64,000 bases of DNA, from contig NZ_VWSH01000001.1 of the NCBI RefSeq assembly GCF_008629695.1, positions 337,990 to 401,989 of the forward strand, given 5' to 3'. Every line of letters begins with the position of its first letter. Position 1 is the stretch's first letter. Of this stretch, positions 36,212 to 43,625 are shown piece by piece. The position numbers and the translations under genes were made by a program. The DNA is from Taibaiella lutea (lineage in GTDB: Bacteria; Bacteroidota; Bacteroidia; Chitinophagales; Chitinophagaceae). The notes under the pieces were generated by a model. The model saw nothing but the letters and a program-made list of their open reading frames with translations. It did no database searches and was not told where the DNA came from.

Positions 36212-36691
36212 ATGGCAAACGATATAAAAACAACAGATAATGAGCAGGGACGAAAGCTGAATGTTGCAGGTGGAGCATATAGAATAATAATTTCGGGCAA
36301 GGAAACCGACGGGAATTATGCGATTATTGAAATGACTGTCCCTATTGGTGCAGGACCGGTGCCGCATTCTCATCCGGATTTTGAGGAAATTTTCTATGTG
36401 CTTGAAGGGGAAGTAAATTTCAAATCTGAATCAGGAAATTTTTTAGCACAAAAAGGAGCTACTGTATCTATTCCAAAAGGAGGGGCTATTCACAATTTTA
36501 AAAATATTTCAGATCAACCGGCAAAATTATTGTGTACCGTAATGCCGGCAGGATTGGATGATTTTTTTATTGAAGTTGAAACATTAATGAACTCCAATCA
36601 ATCTGAAGGAATGGACATTAAGGAAAGCATTCAATTAATTTCCGAAAAATATGGTCAGACACTTTACAGTCCAAACCATCTGGACTTGTAA
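36212..36691 (+). CDS. Cupin-domain protein
   Basis: 159 residues, a single cupin. The two cupin motifs are PHSHPDFEEIFYVLEGEVNF (metal ligands His, His, Glu) near residue 52 and PKGGAIHNFKNISDQPAKLL (third His) near residue 92. Cupins of this size include small-molecule dioxygenases, isomerases and sensors. It is cytosolic and monocistronic. The reaction is not known. Confidence 0.88.
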   Translation: MANDIKTTDNEQGRKLNVAGGAYRIIISGKETDGNYAIIEMTVPIGAGPVPHSHPDFEEIFYVLEGEVNFKSESGNFLAQKGATVSIPKGGAIHNFKNISDQPAKLLCTVMPAGLDDFFIEVETLMNSNQSEGMDIKESIQLISEKYGQTLYSPNHLDL

Positions 36692-36758
36692 TAGCCTGAG
36701 CATTTCTCAAACACATTGCCGTCTCCGTTGAATTGATTAATCCGACGACATTGGTTTA

Positions 36759-37400
36759 TTACTTTATCACTTTGTTCCTCATTGGGGCAGAAAGGTAATG
36801 ATGCCATAAAATCATACAGGCAACGGTGCGGTATGGCTTCCAATTGTTTGTAAATTCAAGAAGTGTTTCTTTTGTAGTTTCTTTCGGAAAATGTTTCGCT
36901 CTTTTCATTGCGTTAACAGCAGCCAGATCGCCTATGGGAAATACATCTGCTCTTTGCAAAACAAACATAAGGTACACGTCAATGGTCCAGTTGCCAATGC
37001 CTTTCAACCTGATAAGCTCAGTTCTTACCGCATCATCGGGCATGTTCGCCAGTGCTTCAAGGTTAAGTTCTCCGCTTGTTATTGCCGTTGCAAGATTCCT
37101 GATATAAATAGCTTTCTGGCGGCTGACATAACAGGTTTTTAATTCCTCATCGTTAAGTTTCAGGATAGCATCGGGTGTAAGACCTCCTGTTTTTTCCTGC
37201 AATTTTTTCAATGCTGCAAGAGCGGAAGCTAAGGATACTTGCTGCTCTAAAATAATATGTACAAGGGTTTCAAAAGAATTCGGCCTCGTCCACATGGGAG
37301 GATAGCCATGTTCTTTTATGATGAGGTCTAAATCTTCGTCATCAGCGGCCAGTTTATCGCATATACTTTGGAAAGTATTTTTTGAAAAGGTGTTGAACAT
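36759..37400 (-). CDS. DNA-3-methyladenine glycosylase II-like (AlkA family)
   Basis: 214 residues from the ATG at 37400 (MFNTFSKNTFQ); the frame runs on to 37544 but would overlap the glycosyltransferase gene. The HhH-GPD fold is clear: RLKGIGNWTIDVYLMF near residue 131 is the helix-hairpin-helix, and FPIGDLAAVNAM near residue 155 carries the catalytic Asp. The enzyme removes alkylated bases by cutting the glycosidic bond. The extra N-terminal domain of E. coli AlkA is absent, as in many short homologues. It lies eight bases downstream of the GT32 gene, so the two are one transcript. Confidence 0.9.
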   Translation of the reverse strand: MFNTFSKNTFQSICDKLAADDEDLDLIIKEHGYPPMWTRPNSFETLVHIILEQQVSLASALAALKKLQEKTGGLTPDAILKLNDEELKTCYVSRQKAIYIRNLATAITSGELNLEALANMPDDAVRTELIRLKGIGNWTIDVYLMFVLQRADVFPIGDLAAVNAMKRAKHFPKETTKETLLEFTNNWKPYRTVACMILWHHYLSAPMRNKVIK

Positions 37401-37408
37401 CTTAAATT

Positions 37409-38065
37409 TTACAGGCTTTTGGGTTTTAACGCGGGCCTTGCCTGTTGGGCTTTCTGCCATTTTTCTCTTTTTACAAACAGCCCGGCATGGAGTAAATGTT
37501 TGGACCTGAGGAAACCTTCGTAGTCCACACCGAAAATGCGGCAATCTTTATTTCCCTGTTGCATATATTCATTTACAGCATCGGTAAAGACACTTGGCCC
37601 TGTTAGTTTGTGTATATCGCTTGCGTATCTGTCATGTTCAATATTATCCAGAATCTTATCTATGCAAAGCTTCAGGATGGGATGGCCTTGTGCAAATACC
37701 AAAGCATATTGCGCAAATATGCCGGGGTTGCGTTCCCGGGTAATAACAGCGGTATCATCGGGGCGAATCATATCATCGAGATTGCGCAGGGTGTATCCGT
37801 CAATATCCAGATAAACGCCACCATATTTATAGAGCACTGCATATCTGAAAAAGTCGGCTTTGGCAGCGCCTATGTCAATTCTTTTGTAGGCTTTGTAAAC
37901 GGATTCATCATACTCAGCCTGAAAAAATGCCTCTATTCTTTTGTCGTCATAAAATTCATAACGATACTGCGGGTTACGTGCTTTCATTAACCATATAAAG
38001 AAACGTGTCAATGCAGGCACATTTTCATTTTTATAGGTCTGATAAATCACTTTGGGAATAGCCAT
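37409..38065 (-). CDS. GT32 family glycosyltransferase
   Basis: 218 residues. The N-terminus IPKVIYQTYK and YGGVYLDIDG near residue 85, where the DxD binds metal and nucleotide sugar, define the Gly_transf_sug (OCH1-like) group. The Asp pair lies after GAAKADFFRYAVLYKY, typical for the family. It is cytosolic or peripheral and probably adds a hexose to surface polysaccharide or lipid. It has its own promoter at 38094-38125 and is followed by the AlkA-like gene. The acceptor is unknown. Confidence 0.9.
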   Translation of the reverse strand: MAIPKVIYQTYKNENVPALTRFFIWLMKARNPQYRYEFYDDKRIEAFFQAEYDESVYKAYKRIDIGAAKADFFRYAVLYKYGGVYLDIDGYTLRNLDDMIRPDDTAVITRERNPGIFAQYALVFAQGHPILKLCIDKILDNIEHDRYASDIHKLTGPSVFTDAVNEYMQQGNKDCRIFGVDYEGFLRSKHLLHAGLFVKREKWQKAQQARPALKPKSL

Positions 38066-38093
38066 AAACTAAGGAAACACCATTTAGAGATTG

Positions 38094-38125
38094 CAAATAT
38101 ATCATTAACATCCATTATCCTGCAA
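38094..38125 (-). promoter_or_regulatory. Housekeeping promoter of the GT32/AlkA unit
   Basis: On the minus strand TTG and TATATTTG are 21 bases apart, matching TTTG/TAnnTTTG. Transcription should start about 23 bases before the ATG at 38065. Confidence 0.55.
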
Positions 38126-38132
38126 TTACAAA

Positions 38133-41100
38133 CTACAATAAAGCTCTGATGCTCATCCGGCCGGTGTGTACCACAGCATTGTCGCCGGGTTTGCGGCCTT
38201 CGTACTCCAATGAAAGCTCGATGCCTTTACTCAGTTTCCGTTCCCAGTTAATATACCAAAGCCAGTTGGAGCCTACCTGCAAGGCATCAAGCATTACAAA
38301 AGACAGAGAGGTATTGGCTGCACCGTTGTATTTAATGCTTGCATAGGTGGCGCGTGCCTGAATGGTACCCAATAAGGGTTTTGTAATTCTTGAATCAAGG
38401 TTTACGGATTGGATATCTGCCATTTCACCACCGTATAAGGGATCATTTGTCCTGCGGTCATATTTGTAACTTCCGGTAATACGGATGCTTGAGCGTGCAA
38501 TCCATGTCAAGGCTGGTTCAAGGTTGTTTTGCTGAATAGTGTAGGTTCTGCCGTCGCTCATCAATGCGGAGGTATAACCTTTGTATCCGTGCTGCGCATT
38601 TAGTGTGCCCGTAAAGACTTTGAACAAGGTCCATCTCAGCTTCATCATTTGTCTTAACTGACTATTTGCTTCCAGACCGTAGGTCAGCAATGACTTCCCT
38701 GAGTTGTAGGATAAAGTGTATTCCCCACCCCATAATGCGCTGTTTCTGTTGAAGAAAAAGGTATTGCTGATGGACGAAAGGTTTGCAATGATATTGGTAT
38801 CGACAAAATGATTGTTAAAGGGAATGAAAGCGCTGAAACCTGCGGAAGACAATACTTTGTTATTAACCTGCACAGAAAGCTGATCTGAAAAACGGCTTAC
38901 GAATGTTTGCCAGCCTTTCTTTTTATCGGCACGCATCCAGAGGTTTTCAGGGCTGATGTTTAGAAAGTGATTGAGGTTTACAAAGTTGACTTTTGAATAT
39001 TCGTTAGTCGGCGTAATAATTCTGATAAACTTTTTCTGATCGGGATAGATGGCGAGTTCAAATTCATTTGCCTGTTGCACGCCGTCATTGTTATAATCAT
39101 TCCAATAATAAACGCCTTGCCCGGCAGGGACTTCTACATAGGTATAAATACGTTTCTGCTCCTGCCCGGAACCGATTTCGTATAAAACGGAGGGTATAAT
39201 AAATCCTTTGGCAATGGTACCGTTATACTCAAACCTACCCAATATGCTTTCGTCTGTGGGTTGTGTCAGGCCGTTCTGAATATAATTTATCAGATGGCGG
39301 TAGGAGCCGGTAATGGCAATCTGCTGGCCTTTCCATTGATTGAAATTGAGTTTTGCATCAATGGTATGCCCTGTATTTTGCTTTACGAATGCATTATTCA
39401 ATGGTATATCATTATTACGGATGGTATAGTTTAATTCGAGCGAGGTTTTGCGGGTGCTGTTGCTTCTGATATAAAAATTCAGGACATCAAAAGAAAATGC
39501 GGTTGGCAATAACGTATCTGCACCGACAGCTCTTATTTCATTGTGTTCCTGCTGGTATTTTGTACCTAATGTAAGATCCAATATTTTACGGAAACGTTTT
39601 TCTATATAGGCTGAGGGCCTGAAGTATTCAGAATATTGAAAGGGGCCGGAGGCATTCATCAGATTAAAGATGACGTTACCTTTCACATCATTATGATCAA
39701 GGGTCAGTGTTACAATATTTCTGTTTGCGTTATAGTCATTGCCTCTTTTATACCATATAAGGTTATAAGCCAGGGCGCCCCATTTAATCTTTTTCAATTC
39801 GGTGTTATAAGCAACGAGGTTTTCATTTTCAGGGGTATCGGTATACGGTACATTCCAGTCCCGGGAAAATTCAACATTCCTGTAAGGTGCAATGGCTTTA
39901 AATCTGCTTTGAACCGCTTCATAGGAAAGCTGATTGCTCCAAACCAAGGACTGACGGCCGAGGCTGTCTTTCTTGCCCAGGAATCTTTGTTCTTCATACA
40001 TACCCTTACCTGCAAATCCCCAATGCAGGTTCTTGTCTATATCGGAAAAAAGATTGGGCGCATTATTGCTGGCAGCGAGCTCTACAGTTACTTTTTTAAA
40101 ACTGTCAAGCTGATAAGTAGAGCCGAGCGTGAAGAGTTGTTGTTTTTTGGGTGTAATCAATAAAACAACAGGGGCATAATCGCCCTGCGGCAGATTATTA
40201 ACAGGTGCTATCCAACTATAGGAGCGGCCGTTTGTATTGGTGCCGGCAAGGATATAATCGCCTTTGCCTGCACCGACAAAAGAAAAGCCTAAAGAATAGA
40301 TGGCGCTGTCGGGATTGGTGGAATAAACAAAAACACTGTCGTATAACACGCTGTTGACTGTAGTGTCCACCATTTTGTAAAGTATCTTACTCGCCGAAAA
40401 GGTGTCCAGCTTTATTTCAGGATAATAGGCCTGATCAATGTTGTCCCCAATACTTTGGAGGAAGCGTTTTTGTTCGCCGCTAAAACTCTGGGTATATGGC
40501 TGATTTTTGGAATCCTGATTGGAATAGGCATTCAGGCGTACGTTCCATTTTTTACCGATTTGCAGTTCGTCATAAGCATACAGCAATGTATTCAGGTAAT
40601 TCCTGTCCTGATATTCAAATTCAAACTGTATTCTTTTATCCTGCGTAATTAACCTGCGTGGCATAAAGGTTATTTCACCGGTATTGTAATTGATTACATA
40701 ATCTTTGTCTTCGCCTCTTTCCATTAATACACCGTCAATATAAACCTTCTCGGTTCCTGCCAGTACAATGAAAAATTGCTCACCGTTATTACCTGTAAGC
40801 TTGTATGGCCCCTGATTTCCTTCAATGCCCTGAATAATATTTCTTGAAAATTGCCCTTTGGCAATGGAAATGCTTGCACCTACTTTATTCCTGACTTTTG
40901 AACTTAAAGCAAAATCATCCTGATAAAAAAGCCCCTGCACTCTTTTATTAAAATTCAGGAAATAACTGTTGGGTCTGTCGAGGTTATAATCACCGGCTGT
41001 CAGTTTATGATTATCTTTCTGGAAAGTGATATAAATACGGTCAAACTCCTGAATTTGTTGTGTATTACCATCCGGTTGTATAGGTATGTTATTGTCGGTT

Positions 41101-41657
41101 ATGGCAGCTTCAATCCTTACACTGTCGAGGATATAACCATTCATCTGAAGATTAAAGTTGGAATTTAACGTCAGATCCTGATTATTGCCGATGGACAGGC
41201 TTCGTCCGTAGGTTCCGTTATAGTCTATACTGTTGAAATCCACAAAGCCTCTGATAGATGTATCGCCCGCCGAATAGGAATAATTGAGAATAGGAATATT
41301 GGTTTCGATTTGTTCCAAACCTTTATGGGCTTTTTTCGAAGAAAACAACAATGGCAAAACCCTGTATTGCATGAAAACCGAATCGCGCTGCGGTTTTTTT
41401 TTCCAGACGAGGTATCCGGATTCTGCATGTAATTGATATGAAGAGTCGGGAACACCTGTAATATGGAAACTGTTGGTTGCCAATGATAGAGTATCAATCT
41501 TTAAAGTATCGGAAAAAGGGAGCGCAATGGTTTTGTATCTGAGATTGGAATGCAATAGCGTGGTATCTCTTACTTGTCCTTTCGCTGAGAAGCAGGAAAC
41601 AAATAAAAGTATAAAAACTAAATGCAGGTATGTATAAAAATGTTTCAAAAACAACAA
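38133..41657 (-). CDS. Very large outer-membrane/cell-surface protein
   Basis: About 1174 residues. A signal segment (LHLVFILLFVSCFSAKGQ) leads into a long all-beta protein. The first part has GFVDFNSIDYNGTYGRSLSIGNN and repeated NLQMNGYILD-like strands, then a large set of alternating strands with aromatic girdle residues ends at the C-terminus in LSLEYEGRKPGDNAVVHTGR. The middle has DYNNDGVQQANEFELA, an EF-hand-like calcium loop near residue 895. It resembles large Bacteroidota outer-membrane beta-barrels of unknown function. The frame extends to a GTG at 41717, but that lies inside a terminator hairpin, so I use the TTG at 41657. Solo gene. Confidence 0.75.
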   Translation of the reverse strand: MLFLKHFYTYLHLVFILLFVSCFSAKGQVRDTTLLHSNLRYKTIALPFSDTLKIDTLSLATNSFHITGVPDSSYQLHAESGYLVWKKKPQRDSVFMQYRVLPLLFSSKKAHKGLEQIETNIPILNYSYSAGDTSIRGFVDFNSIDYNGTYGRSLSIGNNQDLTLNSNFNLQMNGYILDSVRIEAAITDNNIPIQPDGNTQQIQEFDRIYITFQKDNHKLTAGDYNLDRPNSYFLNFNKRVQGLFYQDDFALSSKVRNKVGASISIAKGQFSRNIIQGIEGNQGPYKLTGNNGEQFFIVLAGTEKVYIDGVLMERGEDKDYVINYNTGEITFMPRRLITQDKRIQFEFEYQDRNYLNTLLYAYDELQIGKKWNVRLNAYSNQDSKNQPYTQSFSGEQKRFLQSIGDNIDQAYYPEIKLDTFSASKILYKMVDTTVNSVLYDSVFVYSTNPDSAIYSLGFSFVGAGKGDYILAGTNTNGRSYSWIAPVNNLPQGDYAPVVLLITPKKQQLFTLGSTYQLDSFKKVTVELAASNNAPNLFSDIDKNLHWGFAGKGMYEEQRFLGKKDSLGRQSLVWSNQLSYEAVQSRFKAIAPYRNVEFSRDWNVPYTDTPENENLVAYNTELKKIKWGALAYNLIWYKRGNDYNANRNIVTLTLDHNDVKGNVIFNLMNASGPFQYSEYFRPSAYIEKRFRKILDLTLGTKYQQEHNEIRAVGADTLLPTAFSFDVLNFYIRSNSTRKTSLELNYTIRNNDIPLNNAFVKQNTGHTIDAKLNFNQWKGQQIAITGSYRHLINYIQNGLTQPTDESILGRFEYNGTIAKGFIIPSVLYEIGSGQEQKRIYTYVEVPAGQGVYYWNDYNNDGVQQANEFELAIYPDQKKFIRIITPTNEYSKVNFVNLNHFLNISPENLWMRADKKKGWQTFVSRFSDQLSVQVNNKVLSSAGFSAFIPFNNHFVDTNIIANLSSISNTFFFNRNSALWGGEYTLSYNSGKSLLTYGLEANSQLRQMMKLRWTLFKVFTGTLNAQHGYKGYTSALMSDGRTYTIQQNNLEPALTWIARSSIRITGSYKYDRRTNDPLYGGEMADIQSVNLDSRITKPLLGTIQARATYASIKYNGAANTSLSFVMLDALQVGSNWLWYINWERKLSKGIELSLEYEGRKPGDNAVVHTGRMSIRALL

Positions 41658-41707
41658 ATATATCCAACGGGAAAAATACCGATTTATTTTTTGATGCGGG
41701 TAAATGA

Positions 41708-41737
41708 AAAACCGCACTGAAATTTCAGTGCGGTTTA
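41708..41737 (-). terminator. Terminator of the first tandem barrel gene
   Basis: AAAACCGCACTGAAA and TTTCAGTGCGGTTT form a long stem. It also sits at the 5' edge of the giant outer-membrane gene. Confidence 0.85.
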
Positions 41738-41758
41738 AATAACATAAAATGATATTAC

Positions 41759-42430
41759 CTATTTACTTTTGAGTTTAAAAGCATAGCCAACCGTAAATGA
41801 GACTCCCTTATTCATCATTGATGCGTCTCCACCAAAGTTTGAAAGATTGGCAAGTCCGAGACCATATTGAATACGACCATAAATTCCGAACGGCGTCCTG
41901 TATCCTGCACCGAAATTTAAGCCGTAATCAAGCGCTTTTATTTCATCTTCACCTGAACCGAAATTAATATCTTCTTCAGTTGTTTCATCGGGCATTCCTG
42001 TTATTTTAAGTGTACCTTTTGTTTTGCCTGATAAACCATAACCTAAGTATGGACCAACGGTAACAAAAATTCCTCCTAAGTTACCCATATCAAAGTCATA
42101 TCCCAGGTTTAACGGAATTTCAAGATAGTTTAGGCTAATTGTGGTTTTTGAACTTGCGGTAACACCTAATATCGACAATGTAGTAGTTTCCTGTCCACCC
42201 TTCATGCTATATAAGATTCCCGGTTGTATAAAAAATCCGTTTGAAATAGGAATATTGAAATACAGACCTGCTTTTGCCCCCATTTTGCCGGAGATATCCT
42301 GTGAATTTCCGTTGTCATCTTTAATAGAAAGGCTGGAAAGGTTAATACCAGCTTCCGGTGCAATTGACATTTGAGCAAAAATACTTTGGGCAACAAATAC
42401 CGTTGCAATAGTTAATAAAATCCTCTTCAT
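41759..42430 (-). CDS. Outer-membrane beta-barrel porin-family protein (tandem copy 1)
   Basis: 223 residues with a signal peptide cleaved after SIFAQ. The mature protein is an eight-stranded type barrel of the PorT/OmpW-like OMPbb family, with PEAGINLSSLSIKDDNGNS at the start, GFFIQPGILYSMKGGQE, YLEIPLNLGYDF and FTVGYAFKLKSK at the end. It is about 65% identical by eye to the next gene upstream (42626). Both are followed by their own terminators and share upstream sequence, so they arose by tandem duplication. Expected to be an outer-membrane channel or scaffold; the ligand is not known. Confidence 0.88.
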   Translation of the reverse strand: MKRILLTIATVFVAQSIFAQMSIAPEAGINLSSLSIKDDNGNSQDISGKMGAKAGLYFNIPISNGFFIQPGILYSMKGGQETTTLSILGVTASSKTTISLNYLEIPLNLGYDFDMGNLGGIFVTVGPYLGYGLSGKTKGTLKITGMPDETTEEDINFGSGEDEIKALDYGLNFGAGYRTPFGIYGRIQYGLGLANLSNFGGDASMMNKGVSFTVGYAFKLKSK

Positions 42431-42572
42431 ACAGTAAAAATTTAATTGTTTAAATAGTTATTGCAAATTTCATGCCACAATTACATAATCTAAATTAAAT
42501 TAACATTTTACAAGGTTATTCCAATAAAAATACCAAACACAGCCAGCAAAATTTTATTATCTGTTACAAATA

Positions 42573-42605
42573 AAAAACCCGTACTAATTTCAGTACGGGT
42601 TTTTA
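42573..42605 (-). terminator. Terminator of the second tandem barrel gene
   Basis: AAAAAACCCGTACTAA and TTCAGTACGGGTTTTT pair well with T runs on both strands. Confidence 0.85.
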
Positions 42606-42625
42606 CATTATATACAATATTATAT

Positions 42626-43288
42626 TTAAATCTTAAAAGCATAACCGAGACTTAATGCCCAACCTTTATGCTTTATAGATGCATCGCCATCGCCGTTCGA
42701 GATATTCGCAAGTCCCAGGCCATATTGAGCACGTGCATAAACGCCGAATGGAGTCCTGTATCCTGCACCGAAATTCAAACCGTAATCAATTCTTTTTGCT
42801 TCATCATTACCTGAACCGAATTTAATGTCACTTTCATCATTCTGATCGGGCATTCCTGTTATTTTAACCGAGGTTTTGGCTTTTCCTGACAAACCATAAC
42901 CAAGATAAGGACCTGCTGTTACAAATATGCCGCCTGCATTTCCCAAACTATAATCGTAACCTATGTTTAACGGAACTTCAAGATAGTTCATATTTAAAGA
43001 AAGCTTATAATTCACAGTAAAGCCCAATAAAGATTCGGTTCCGTTTTGCTGAGCACCTTTCATGCTGTATAACAATCCCGGCTGTATAAAAAATCCATGT
43101 GAAACGGGAATATTTACATAGGCCCCCACCCTTAATCCTACCTTGGAGGAAAAATCTTCAGAATTTCCATTATCATCTTTGGTAGTAAGATTCGAAAGGT
43201 TAATACCGGCTTCAGGGGCGATAGAGATTTGGGCAAATGTGTTTTGAGCGGTCAGAGCAGCTGCAATGATGATGATGATTTTTTTCAT
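42626..43288 (-). CDS. Outer-membrane beta-barrel porin-family protein (tandem copy 2)
   Basis: 220 residues, a close paralogue of the gene at 41759: same signal (NTFAQ), same PEAGINLSNLTTKDDNGNS start, HGFFIQPGLLYSMKGAQ, YLEVPLNIGYDY, and C-terminal ALSLGYAFKI. The differences concentrate in extracellular-loop-like stretches (DQNDESDIKFGSGNDEA). It is the first copy in the direction of transcription. A shared upstream block TAAATTAACATTTTAC at 43365-43380 is repeated before copy 1 at 42497-42511. Confidence 0.88.
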   Translation of the reverse strand: MKKIIIIIAAALTAQNTFAQISIAPEAGINLSNLTTKDDNGNSEDFSSKVGLRVGAYVNIPVSHGFFIQPGLLYSMKGAQQNGTESLLGFTVNYKLSLNMNYLEVPLNIGYDYSLGNAGGIFVTAGPYLGYGLSGKAKTSVKITGMPDQNDESDIKFGSGNDEAKRIDYGLNFGAGYRTPFGVYARAQYGLGLANISNGDGDASIKHKGWALSLGYAFKI

Positions 43289-43541
43289 ACTTTAAATTTT
43301 AGTTTACAATATTTATCTGTTACAAAGAACGTGCCAATTACTTTAAATAATGTGTAACTCGTGCTAAATTAACATTTTACCAACACCTCGGATTGAAATG
43401 AAAGATAACGTTCGTAACATCATTACAAGAAAAACAATATTTTGTTTAGGCAACGGGATTTTTATTTAACACGTGAAAATAACGACATACCCCTACGCAA
43501 AGTGAAAAGATTTTTAATTAGCAATGTATTTTCATTTATGT

Positions 43542-43549
43542 TAACTTTG
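43542..43549 (+). promoter_or_regulatory. -7 element of sucA
   Basis: TAACTTTG matches TAnnTTTG about 77 bases before the ATG. No clear -33 TTG lies upstream. Confidence 0.45.
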
Positions 43550-43558
43550 CAAGCCTTA

Positions 43559-43579
43559 TCGGCACATTTTGTGCCGATA
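43559..43579 (+). promoter_or_regulatory. 5' leader hairpin of sucA
   Basis: ATCGGCACA and TGTGCCGAT form a 9-bp stem with a TTT loop, followed by AATTTTAT. It begins about 10 bases after the -7 box, so it would be at the 5' end of the mRNA, either stabilising it or attenuating transcription. Confidence 0.4.
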
Positions 43580-43625
43580 ATTTTATACTGAATTTTTAAT
43601 CATTAATATTTCTTTTAGCAACGAA

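Larger units (their letters stand above)
43289..43625. other. Divergent intergenic region upstream of sucA
   Basis: 337 bases. It holds the duplicated block TAAATTAACATTTTAC (43365-43380) of the barrel gene, a TAACTTTG -7 element (43542-43549) and a hairpin ATCGGCACA/TGTGCCGAT (43559-43579) in the sucA leader. The rest is AT-rich with no ORF. Confidence 0.5.

Noticed and set aside
37401-37544. Upstream extension of the AlkA-like protein
   Set aside because: It would overlap the glycosyltransferase coding region, and the ATG at 37400 gives a normal-length glycosylase eight bases after that gene.
41657-41717. GTG start at 41717 for the giant surface protein
   Set aside because: The codon lies inside the terminator hairpin of the upstream gene, and the extra residues precede the signal peptide.
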